Assembly (NCBI GenBank): GCA_965228615.1
Contig: CBDDHT010000004.1
Coordinates: 3,100,001 to 3,164,000, forward strand
Length of the DNA stretch: 64,000 bases
Source of the DNA: CBDDHT01 sp965228615
Lineage (GTDB): Bacteria > Pseudomonadota > Alphaproteobacteria > Rhizobiales > Methyloligellaceae
Direction: 5' to 3'
The notes beneath the pieces are model-generated. The model was not told the DNA's origin. It saw only the letters and a list, made by a program, of their open reading frames with translations, and made no database searches. A program made the position numbers and the translations under genes. Positions 26,563-32,948 of the stretch are shown piece after piece (the stretch's first letter is position 1; every line of letters begins with the position of its first letter).

Positions 26563-27542
26563 GCGGCGATTTGACGATGAACTCACTTCTCGATAACGCG
26601 ATTGTTTCGATCCAGCTTGGGCTTGAGGACTTTGCGTCTGGCGACAATCGCCGAACTATTTCTGCCGCGCGCAATCTTTATGCGGGAGTTCTTCTACTTT
26701 GTAAGGAGGTCCTACGCCAGCTTTCACCCTCCGACTCGAACGACGTTCTGATCCGCACGAAAAGTCGAGCGATCAAAGACGATGATGGTGGAGTTCGGCT
26801 TGTCGGCGACGGAAGGAGGACAATCGATCGAGTCGAGATCGAGATACTCTTTAAGCAGCTCAAATTGAACGTCGACCTGTCGAAGTTGAAACGTCTCGCT
26901 GAAATCCGAAACGACATTGAGCACATGCACCCGCGGGTCGGCCTTCTGATAATTCACGAAGCGATCGCAGACGCGATGCCGATCATTCGCGCTATTATTA
27001 CTAATGAACTGCGCGAAGAGCCTGTCCTGCTCCTGGGATCGAATGCATGGGATGCTCTGCTGAATGAAGAAAGGGTATTCAAGGAGGAACAGGACAGTTG
27101 TCGCGCAAGTTTCGGCACCGTCGACTGGCAAAGCGCCGTCCTAGCCGAGGAAGCGACCGAACTCCGATGCCCTCATTGCACTTCGACACTGCTCAGAAAC
27201 GACAATGCTTCGGCAGCCGAGTTCGATGAATTGCTTCTGGTTTGCTCGAAATGTGGCGAACATGCCGAGCAAGAGGCCGTCCTGGAAGATACATTGACGC
27301 GGACATTTGAATGGGAAGCTTATGTGGCGATGACTGACGGGGGCGAAGCGCCACTCGAAAAGTGTCCAGAGTGCGATCTCAACACTTACATTGTAAGCGA
27401 TGGACGACGTGCGAACTGTGAATTCAGCCTTGAAGGCTATGAATGCGCTGTATGCAGCATTCCCTTAAGCGTTGACGATTACCGCTATGGCGACGGGAAA
27501 CTCTGCAGCTATCACCATCACACTTTGTCAAAGGACGACTAA
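26559..27542 (+). CDS. HEPN-like protein with C-terminal zinc ribbons
   Basis: 327 residues. The N-terminal helical region (VSIQLGLEDFAS; ISAARNLYAGVLLLCKEVLR) carries RNDIEH, with Arg117 and His122 four residues apart, the RX4H signature of HEPN ribonucleases. The C-terminal third has Cys pairs CPHC/CSKCGEH and CPECDL/CAVC plus a final CSYHHH, consistent with two zinc ribbons. The start at 26559 overlaps the HNH stop (ATGA); ATG 26577 is an alternative. HEPN domains are frequent RNA-cleaving effectors in defence and toxin systems. The assignment rests on motif and helical pattern, not a search. Confidence 0.7.
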   Translation: MSGDLTMNSLLDNAIVSIQLGLEDFASGDNRRTISAARNLYAGVLLLCKEVLRQLSPSDSNDVLIRTKSRAIKDDDGGVRLVGDGRRTIDRVEIEILFKQLKLNVDLSKLKRLAEIRNDIEHMHPRVGLLIIHEAIADAMPIIRAIITNELREEPVLLLGSNAWDALLNEERVFKEEQDSCRASFGTVDWQSAVLAEEATELRCPHCTSTLLRNDNASAAEFDELLLVCSKCGEHAEQEAVLEDTLTRTFEWEAYVAMTDGGEAPLEKCPECDLNTYIVSDGRRANCEFSLEGYECAVCSIPLSVDDYRYGDGKLCSYHHHTLSKDD

Positions 27543-27548
27543 AGGACG

Positions 27549-28622
27549 ATGTCTGCCTTCACCCGATTCATCGGCATTGACTACTCTGGCGCCCAGACGC
27601 CGACCGCCAGCCTCAAGGGTCTCCGTGTCTATCTGGCCGAGGGCGACGGGTTGCCCGCCGAAGTGCCGCCACCGCCCAGTTCACGGAAATATTGGACTCG
27701 CAAGGGTGTTGCCCATTGGCTGGTCAAGCGCCTGTCCGAGGACGTGCCGACGCTGGTCGGCATTGACCACGGATTTTCCTTCCCGCGGCGCTATTTCGAG
27801 GTCCACGGGCTTGAACCCGACTGGCCTGCATTCCTCGACGACTTTCAGCGTCACTGGCCGACCGATGAGGATCACACCTATGTGGATTTTGTCCGCGAGG
27901 GAGCGGCAGGTAACAGTGCAGAGCGCATGGGTAATTCACGCTGGCGGCGGCTGACCGAGGAGCGGGCTGGCGGGGCCAAGTCGGTGTTTCATTTTGATGT
28001 GCCGGGCTCGGTGGCGAAATCGACTCATGCGGGAATTCCCTGGCTGCGCTTTATCCGACAGAATATCGGTCGGCAGGTGCATTTCTGGCCATTCGACGGC
28101 TGGGATATTCCGGCAGGTCAATCCGCCGTCGCTGAGGGCTACCCAGCTTTGTGGAGCCAGCACTTTGCCCGCGAGGGGCGCACTGGCGACCAACACGACG
28201 CGTATAGCATTGCCGCTTGGGCTTCGCGCGCAGATCGGGATGGGACCCTTGAAGACTTTCTCAAGCCTGACCTCACAGTGCCGGAGCAGGCGATAGCGCT
28301 AGTAGAAGGTTGGATTTTGGGAGTGCCGAATGGCCAAGCCGACGCGGCGTGGCACGGCAACAAAGAGGCCGGCATGCGAAGGCCAACATCTTCCGCGCCA
28401 ACGATGACCAGATCAGGGAGGAACACGACAGAACCAGGCTACCAAAACCGGAACGGTCAGATCGTCGTCAGGAAGACAGAGCAACGTGGATATGACCATA
28501 ACCAGTTTGTCTATGTGCTGAGATGCACAATGTGCGCGCATGAATATGGCGCCAACGGATCCGACATCTGGCTGAGAAAGTGTCCCCGTTGCAGTAGCGG
28601 GGTGCCCGGACTTTCCTATTGA
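27549..28622 (+). CDS. RNase H-like fold (DUF429-like) protein, apparently fused to a zinc-ribbon tail
   Basis: The first ~260 residues form an RNase H-like domain: FIGIDYSG at the start, LVGIDHGFSF, then a C-terminal acidic cluster GDQHDAYSIAAW. These supply the conserved Asp residues of the fold. The frame continues through low-quality sequence (about residues 262-295) into a zinc-ribbon module, GYQNRNGQIVVRK, CTMCAHEYGANGSDI and CPRC. The module looks like a normally separate small gene, so the 357-residue product may be an artefact of indels. Last gene of the nuclease cassette, six bases after the HEPN-like gene. Confidence 0.72.
   Translation: MSAFTRFIGIDYSGAQTPTASLKGLRVYLAEGDGLPAEVPPPPSSRKYWTRKGVAHWLVKRLSEDVPTLVGIDHGFSFPRRYFEVHGLEPDWPAFLDDFQRHWPTDEDHTYVDFVREGAAGNSAERMGNSRWRRLTEERAGGAKSVFHFDVPGSVAKSTHAGIPWLRFIRQNIGRQVHFWPFDGWDIPAGQSAVAEGYPALWSQHFAREGRTGDQHDAYSIAAWASRADRDGTLEDFLKPDLTVPEQAIALVEGWILGVPNGQADAAWHGNKEAGMRRPTSSAPTMTRSGRNTTEPGYQNRNGQIVVRKTEQRGYDHNQFVYVLRCTMCAHEYGANGSDIWLRKCPRCSSGVPGLSY
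28330..28622 (+). pseudogene. Possible frame-disrupted small zinc-ribbon gene
   Basis: Three frames in succession give protein-like pieces of what may be one ~95-residue gene. MAKPTRRGTATKRP starts at 28330, HAKANIFRANDDQIREEHD is in the next frame, and EPGYQNRNGQIVVRK through CTMCAHEYGANGSDI to the stop is in the third. The middle of the conceptual fusion protein looks out of frame by comparison. Two single-base indels would restore one gene. Offered as an interpretation only. Confidence 0.4.
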
Positions 28623-28803
28623 CAGCCAGGATCACACGGCTCAGCCGTGAACCATGACTCTCTCACGATAGTGCCGGGCTGGCCGTATGACTACGATTGC
28701 AGATGAAAGAACGATCTCACTGAACTCTGTCGATAGAGTGAGCACGACACTGGCCGTTGTTGGTCACTACAGCCTGCAGATTTTTGACCGGGCTACGATC
28801 CAA

Positions 28804-28825
28804 TCTGTGACCTATTTGTGACCTA
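28804..28825. promoter_or_regulatory. Tandem 11-bp integrase arm-type sites (right)
   Basis: TCTGTGACCTA followed directly by TTTGTGACCTA, matching the exact pair at 12702-12723. It lies 67 bp inside the right attachment repeat, as expected of the second arm of the island's recombination site. Confidence 0.72.
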
Positions 28826-28892
28826 TTGCCGTCGCACTAGCAAGGGCCCCACAGCTCATTACGCTTCAACACACTAATTTCAATGAGAAAAT

Positions 28893-28940
28893 AATGGCGC
28901 GCCGGGGAGGATTCGAACCCCCGACCCCCAGATTCGTAGT
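28893..28940. repeat. Right attachment repeat (within tRNA-Arg)
   Basis: Second copy of the 48-bp direct repeat at 12537-12584. It forms the 3' part of the intact tRNA-Arg gene and ends in the anticodon loop, the usual crossover region for tyrosine integrases. Confidence 0.92.
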
Positions 28941-28971
28941 CTGGTGCTCTATCCAGCTGAGCTACCGGCGC
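28895..28971 (-). tRNA. tRNA-Arg (anticodon ACG)
   Basis: 77 nt on the minus strand with encoded CCA. The acceptor stem GCGCCGG pairs with CCGGCGC, the anticodon stem is CCAGA/TCTGG, and the loop CTACGAA gives anticodon ACG (A34 would be converted to inosine). The T arm has GGTTCGAATCC. All arms pair, so the gene looks functional. It is the integration target of the island to its left. The sequence 5' of it (right side) belongs to the AT-rich block. Confidence 0.96.
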
Positions 28972-29038
28972 GTTTTTGTTTAAAATCAGTGAGTTAGTGT
29001 CTGTTAATTCTCTTAATTTATCAACTCGATTTTTCCGA

Positions 29039-29060
29039 TTTAGCAGTTTTTTAGCAGTTT
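29039..29060. promoter_or_regulatory. Tandem 11-bp repeat, candidate arm site of a second integrase
   Basis: Two exact adjacent copies of TTTAGCAGTTT, 68 bp to the right of the tRNA 5' end. The geometry (11-bp period, distance from the core) mirrors the island's own arm sites but the sequence differs, suggesting a different recombinase acting from the right side. Confidence 0.45.
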
Positions 29061-29158
29061 GGAATTTGGCTAGCGCTAAAAACGCAATATGCGTCCTGCA
29101 AATCAGAGTGGCATCCATATACACCAACGCCCTGCAAAGCAAGCGCTCACCAGATGCA

Positions 29159-29167
29159 TGGTATAAT
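29159..29167 (+). promoter_or_regulatory. Extended -10 promoter, nearly leaderless
   Basis: TGGTATAAT ends seven bases before the ATG at 29175, so transcription would begin at or next to the start codon. No Shine-Dalgarno sequence is present. The same nine bases occur at 52659-52667. Confidence 0.55.
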
Positions 29168-29174
29168 CCCTCAA

Positions 29175-29420
29175 ATGGGTACGCCAGCATACGACCACAA
29201 CACACTCCTTAAACATCTCAGCCAGGTTATCAAGATCCTCAAGGCCAATGATCCGATTGCCTTGGCCAACGTGCATCCTGACGAGCGCGCTGCAACCGCT
29301 GAGCTGTATGCACAGCGCAATACGATCGCTCTTGAGTTGCTGCATCAAGACATCAACCAACTTTCCGAGGGATATGACGTCGATAGGGACGCAGACCCTA
29401 TTCCTACACAATCCGTCTAA
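29175..29420 (+). CDS. Small hypothetical protein
   Basis: 81 residues, not recognised. It is helical and acidic (LLKHLSQVIKILKANDPIAL; IALELLHQDINQLSEGYDV). The ATG at 29175 is chosen because a TGGTATAAT box lies seven bases upstream; no ribosome-binding site is seen, so translation may be leaderless. The end overlaps the end of the convergent 29404-29835 gene by 17 bp. First gene of the AT-rich block. Confidence 0.55.
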   Translation: MGTPAYDHNTLLKHLSQVIKILKANDPIALANVHPDERAATAELYAQRNTIALELLHQDINQLSEGYDVDRDADPIPTQSV

Positions 29421-29835
29421 AGCCACTCGAACAATCAGGCAGATAGACCCGGCAGGGTATTTTGTTCATCAACAGGAGCCGGGTTTCTGGATCAACCTCA
29501 AACTCCAGCAGCAGTTCGACCACCTGATCAACGAGTGCATTGACCTTCACTCTCTCACAAACATGGCGATAGCCAAGGGCACGTTCGGAGAATGGTAGAT
29601 TGAACCATAGCTCCACCATGTTCGGCTTGAGGAGTTTTTGCCTGGCACTCACCGTCAACACAAAACAATTACGCACTTTCGGAACCAGGCTAATTTCCTG
29701 TTCCTTGAACCAGGCTATCGGTTCTCCCTCAGTCTTCTCTCTCTCCATGATGGCCAGCCGCCGCCACAGTGCGTCCGTGTAAACATCATTGTTCCAGACT
29801 TTGCGCCCGACCCGTATTCCTTTTCCAAGCCACAT
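29404..29835 (-). CDS. Hypothetical protein
   Basis: 143 residues, not recognised. The mixed alpha/beta sequence shows WFKEQEISLVPKVRNCFVLT and a later MVELWFNLPFSERALGY, with no signal or membrane segment. GCAGGG lies upstream of the ATG. Convergent with and slightly overlapping the small gene to its left. The coherent sequence and isolated ribosome-binding site make it a likely real gene of unknown function. Confidence 0.55.
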   Translation of the reverse strand: MWLGKGIRVGRKVWNNDVYTDALWRRLAIMEREKTEGEPIAWFKEQEISLVPKVRNCFVLTVSARQKLLKPNMVELWFNLPFSERALGYRHVCERVKVNALVDQVVELLLEFEVDPETRLLLMNKIPCRVYLPDCSSGFRRIV

Positions 29836-29877
29836 ATTTCTGTACCCTGCGGACTCTTGATCCGCTAGGATAGGGGA

Positions 29878-30066
29878 ATGTCAGATATAAAAAAACCGAC
29901 CCACAAGCTTCCTGGTCTCGACTACGCCGAGACCAAGAAACTTGAGAGCCGGATTGATGAAGTTATTGCTCAGGTGAGCGCTCGTGGTGGTTCACCACAG
30001 GCACTTGAAGCTCTTCAGGCTGCGCGTTTGCTGGCCACAAAAAAGGCGAAGCAAAAGTTAGTGTAG
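29878..30066 (+). CDS. Small basic helical hypothetical protein
   Basis: 62 residues (YAETKKLESRIDEVIAQVSA, then ALEALQAARLLATKKAKQK), a short charged helix with a basic end. A purine-rich AGGGGA stretch directly precedes the ATG. Its last ~104 bases overlap the end of the convergent gene 29963-30319. A DNA-binding or adaptor role is possible from charge only. Confidence 0.5.
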   Translation: MSDIKKPTHKLPGLDYAETKKLESRIDEVIAQVSARGGSPQALEALQAARLLATKKAKQKLV

Positions 30067-30319
30067 GATTGGCTTTTGCATCTGCTTGCCTGGCACTGTC
30101 TGCCTTTAGCACGGCTTCCACAATCATCTCACCTTCTTGATCAAGGGCAAGCAGCTCCTCGATGTCGCGCATGATTTCGTCAACCCGTTCCAGATCTCCA
30201 TAACGGGCATATTGTTTGAGACTTTCCCAGAGGCTTCCTGCGTGGCCTTCCATTTGGGTTTCTATTCTCTCCAATCGTCTGACTGGATATTCACAAACGA
30301 CCTGGTGCGTATCGTCCAT
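29963..30319 (-). CDS. Hypothetical protein, convergent-overlapping
   Basis: 118 residues. The N-terminal ~75 residues look like a helical domain (VRRLERIETQMEGHAGSLWE; YGDLERVDEIMRDIEELLAL), while the C-terminal ~35 residues, encoded opposite the 62-residue gene, look unstructured. AGAGGAT lies before the ATG. Function unknown. Confidence 0.5.
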   Translation of the reverse strand: MDDTHQVVCEYPVRRLERIETQMEGHAGSLWESLKQYARYGDLERVDEIMRDIEELLALDQEGEMIVEAVLKADSARQADAKANPTLTFASPFLWPANAQPEELQVPVVNHHERSPEQ

Positions 30320-30529
30320 TCTCTTTCATCCTCTAAAGCACATCTCTTTGAGTATTCTTATTATATCTCTCTATATATGAGTATCGAGTCGGATAATGTG
30401 TGAATATCTCTATATATAGTGTATTTTTCTTATATTAAAGAGTGTTTACAGAAGTGGGAGTTATCAAAGAGGGGAGTGGATCTTTCCCATCTCTCTTTTA
30501 TCGAAATCAAGAGAGCAGGAGCGGTCGCA

Positions 30530-30766
30530 ATGGACGAGCATTCAGGTGAGATTCAACGGTTTCTCGGAGAGAAGACGACGCACTACCCGGGCACTATCCT
30601 CTTGTCCGTCACTTATTACCCTAAGATCGGACTTTCTTTTGTCATGCAATGTCCAGACTGCTCTGAGCAGCATGCGACGGTTCTCCCCTTTACAGCCCTT
30701 GAACGTAATTGTGCTGATGCTTTTGATGGTGCTTGTTCATGCGCCGGACACGACCTGCTTGAGTAG
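30530..30766 (+). CDS. Small putative zinc-binding protein (paralogue of 31008-31280)
   Basis: 78 residues from the ATG at 30530, which has CAGGAG upstream; the longer open frame to 30419 lacks such a site. A CPDC pair (MQCPDCSEQH) and CSCAGH near the end could hold one zinc. The protein aligns along most of its length with the product of 31008-31280: similar N-terminus, TILLSVTYYP against TIVAVVLYP, LSFVMQC against MSFTMSC, and NCADAFD against NCVDAFE. The two are tandem paralogues. Role unknown. Confidence 0.6.
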   Translation: MDEHSGEIQRFLGEKTTHYPGTILLSVTYYPKIGLSFVMQCPDCSEQHATVLPFTALERNCADAFDGACSCAGHDLLE

Positions 30767-30777
30767 TCGTTGGTTTT

Positions 30778-30856
30778 TTGTCCCAGCCATTTTGGTGTTT
30801 GGCCTGGCCGGGAGTTTGGCTTCCGGTCGGTCGCTTAGCATTTTGCTTTGGGACAA
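30778..30856. repeat. Nested inverted repeats downstream of the 30530 gene
   Basis: TTGTCCCA (30778-30785) pairs with TGGGACAA (30849-30856). Inside it CCGGGAG/CTTCCGG forms a 7-bp hairpin (30808-30826) that resembles the perfect hairpin at 31758-31780. It may act as a terminator or RNA processing site for the upstream gene. Confidence 0.5.
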
Positions 30857-31007
30857 GAGGGAAGTGATCATTCTGCTTGCGCCTCTTGTCTCCTAATTGA
30901 GAGAAATTTCAAAACCGCGGGTTACTACACATCTGCCCCTGCTTTCATTCCACCTGCTCAATTCCCAGGTCTCTGTTATCGATCACCAACAGCAGTAGGG
31001 GAGCGCC

Positions 31008-31280
31008 ATGAGCGAGATTGAAAGAGACATCGAAGAATTTGTAAACGGCTGTCCAAAGTCATTTCCAAACACAACCATCGTGGCCGTCGTACTCTATCCT
31101 GGAGATAGGATGAGCTTCACCATGTCGTGTTGCAGGTGCGAGGAGTCATTCCTTGTTGATTTCAAACTTGGTTCCATCGAGGTCAATTGCGTTGATGCTT
31201 TTGAATGTCCAAATCCACACTGTGTTTCAGGTGACGTGCCAGCAAATATCGTCGTATGTCAGTCAGTAAGCCAGCATTGA
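31008..31280 (+). CDS. Small putative zinc-binding protein (paralogue of 30530-30766)
   Basis: 90 residues with a GGGGAG ribosome-binding site. Conserved Cys residues (CCRCEESFLVDF, then ECPNPHC) suggest a small zinc ribbon. It is clearly related to the upstream 78-residue protein, sharing spacing and the NCVDAFEC core. Duplicated small zinc proteins of this kind are frequent on plasmids and phages, but I know no function for this family. Confidence 0.6.
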   Translation: MSEIERDIEEFVNGCPKSFPNTTIVAVVLYPGDRMSFTMSCCRCEESFLVDFKLGSIEVNCVDAFECPNPHCVSGDVPANIVVCQSVSQH

Positions 31281-31401
31281 TGTGTCCCGGAGTTTTGGTA
31301 GTTATCGAGCGCGTGACGCAGAGCTTCTGCGAACAGAGCCTTACCAAAAGGGTTCTGTTGACCCGGATCAATTGCAAGACCGCGTTCAGTGTTCAACAGG
31401 A

Positions 31402-31731
31402 TTAGTTCGCTGAAGGATAAACTTGGAATCCGATCATTACTATTGAGATCAACACTATTAAAGATCCCACAATTACGAGGCATCGATATACAGTCGTTTT
31501 GTTAATAGATTGTTCCGTTATGTCTGGTGAGTTTGCGATCTTTGGGTAGTATTTGGCAATGTTCGCTGCCAGTGCGGAGGCATCAGTGATGATATAGATC
31601 CAGATCAGGATCAGGGTTATGTAGGCAGGTATTTGTGACCAGGCACTCCATGTGGTGCTGGTACTTACTGTTATGTGTGCAGCAATTGAGATTATAACTG
31701 CGATAAGTGCTCCAATGCGAACGTATTTCAT
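31402..31731 (-). CDS. Small membrane protein
   Basis: 109 residues with three predicted membrane segments: IGALIAVIISIAAHITVS, IPAYITLILIWIYIITDASA and CLVIVGSLIVLISIVMIGF. A short soluble loop (NIAKYYPKIANSPDITEQS) connects the last two. The start has no strong ribosome-binding site. Not recognised; such proteins on mobile elements can be immunity, entry-exclusion or holin-like proteins. Confidence 0.5.
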   Translation of the reverse strand: MKYVRIGALIAVIISIAAHITVSTSTTWSAWSQIPAYITLILIWIYIITDASALAANIAKYYPKIANSPDITEQSINKTTVYRCLVIVGSLIVLISIVMIGFQVYPSAN

Positions 31732-31757
31732 GCCACTTATTATATCTTATTTTGCGT

Positions 31758-31780
31758 GACCGGGAGCCTAGCTCCCGGTC
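31758..31780. repeat. Perfect 10-bp hairpin
   Basis: GACCGGGAGC, loop CTA, GCTCCCGGTC. It lies just upstream of the minus-strand membrane gene and has no T tract, so it is more likely a structural or operator element than a terminator. It resembles the hairpin at 30808-30826. Confidence 0.6.
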
Positions 31781-31876
31781 GGGCTGGTCATGAACCAAGC
31801 CCTGCGGTCTTGGCCATTCGGTGACCATCCCTCACGTCTGCTCCGCAGGGGATAAACACTCACCAAAGATCAAACC

Positions 31877-31939
31877 AGACCCGACCTTCGGAGCCGTGCC
31901 CTCGGAGAGCCTATGGGCACGGCTCCGAAGATCAGGTCT
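31877..31939. repeat. Long hairpin element (copy 1)
   Basis: A perfect 16-bp stem, CTTCGGAGCCGTGCCC (31886-31901) with its complement at 31915-31930, is extended by AGACC/GGTCT. The 3' arm GGCTCCGAAGATCAGGTCT nearly matches the 3' arm of a hairpin at 52389-52452, so the two are a dispersed repeat family. The rest of the 31732-32319 gap shows nothing I can name. Confidence 0.65.
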
Positions 31940-32319
31940 TCTCTTTGTGGGTGGGATTTGGTTCGGGGGGAAGAGTGGGTGAGGGAAAACGTGAAAGCTA
32001 CAGCCAATACGATCAAGAAACATTGCGATTGCACCTCCTTCAAAGGAGCGCTGATCGAATAGCCGACGTCTGTCTTGCGATAACAAATTCACCTCTCTCG
32101 CCTAGCAAAATCATTCTGGGTCTATGGATGTCGGCTTTTAGATCAAAAGCACTAAAAACATAAATTTCCGTCTCTCCTGTCTTGGATTCCTGCGCGTTAG
32201 TTTCTCTGTTTTATAGAATGTCGGCTTATGCATCGGCAGCAGATCTTTACAAATGTCAAAAATGCTGTGCTTACGCCAAGGCGCGAGCAAGGTTCTTTGG
32301 CATTCTGAAGGAGACGAAA

Positions 32320-32748
32320 ATGGAACACGTTTATAATGACGGTGGGCGGCGAGAGGCTGGATATAAAGGCTCAACAGGTGATTGTGTTGTGCGTTCCATC
32401 GCTATCGCTTCAGGCAAGCCATACCAAGAAGTGTATGACGCCCTCAATGAGTTGGCTAAGTTGGAACGAACAGGCAAACGCAAACGCGGAAAGTCCAGCG
32501 CTCGCAACGGTGTCTACAAAGCAACCATTCAAAAATATATGAAATCGATTGGTTGGTTATGGACGCCGACAATGCATATTGGATCGGGCTGTACCGTCCA
32601 TCTCGCTTCTGGGGAGTTGCCCGATGGACGATTGGTTGTATCGCTAAGTAAACACCTAACTGCCGTCATAGACGGGATCATATACGATACCCACGATCCA
32701 TCCAGAGATGGAACACGATGCGTCTATGGCTATTGGTCAGCCCTGTAG
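32320..32748 (+). CDS. Predicted papain-like cysteine peptidase-fold conserved protein
   Basis: 142 residues from the ATG with AAGGAG upstream. Ordered Cys, His and Asp residues in GDCVVRSIAIASG, LSKHLTAVIDG and YDTHDPSR resemble a papain-like triad. Similar proteins occur widely in phages, plasmids and bacteria as conserved hypotheticals. Whether it cleaves peptides is unknown. It is followed seven bases later by a strong terminator, so it is a single-gene unit in the lead-up to the giant RHS gene. Confidence 0.72.
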   Translation: MEHVYNDGGRREAGYKGSTGDCVVRSIAIASGKPYQEVYDALNELAKLERTGKRKRGKSSARNGVYKATIQKYMKSIGWLWTPTMHIGSGCTVHLASGELPDGRLVVSLSKHLTAVIDGIIYDTHDPSRDGTRCVYGYWSAL

Positions 32749-32754
32749 AAGTTT

Positions 32755-32784
32755 GCCCCCGGCTTCGGTCGGGGGCTTGCTTTT
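32755..32784 (+). terminator. Rho-independent terminator
   Basis: GCCCCCG/CGGGGGC, a 7-bp stem with loop GCTTCGGT, followed by TTGCTTTT, directly after the cysteine-peptidase-like gene. Confidence 0.75.
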
Positions 32785-32948
32785 GTCACTAATCCATCAA
32801 TGAAGCCCATCTGTACCAATACGCGATATGTCTCCCGGATAGAGGAAGTGCAGCTGATGGTCTGTCGTTTCCGAAAAATACTTATCCACTTTCTATCCAC
32901 ATGATCTCTGATACGATATGAGGATTAATAGATGTCACCATATTATTT

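Larger units (their letters stand above)
12537..28940. mobile_element. Integrative genomic island in tRNA-Arg(ACG)
   Basis: The island is bounded by an exact 48-bp direct repeat (12537-12584 and 28893-28940) containing the 3' part of the tRNA-Arg gene up to the anticodon loop. Integration therefore regenerated an intact tRNA at the right end and left a fragment at the left. The integrase lies just inside the left repeat. Cargo consists of a methyltransferase, an HD hydrolase, AlpA/ArdC-like maintenance genes and a multi-nuclease cassette. No conjugation genes are seen, so it is probably mobilised by integrase alone or by a helper. Confidence 0.9.
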
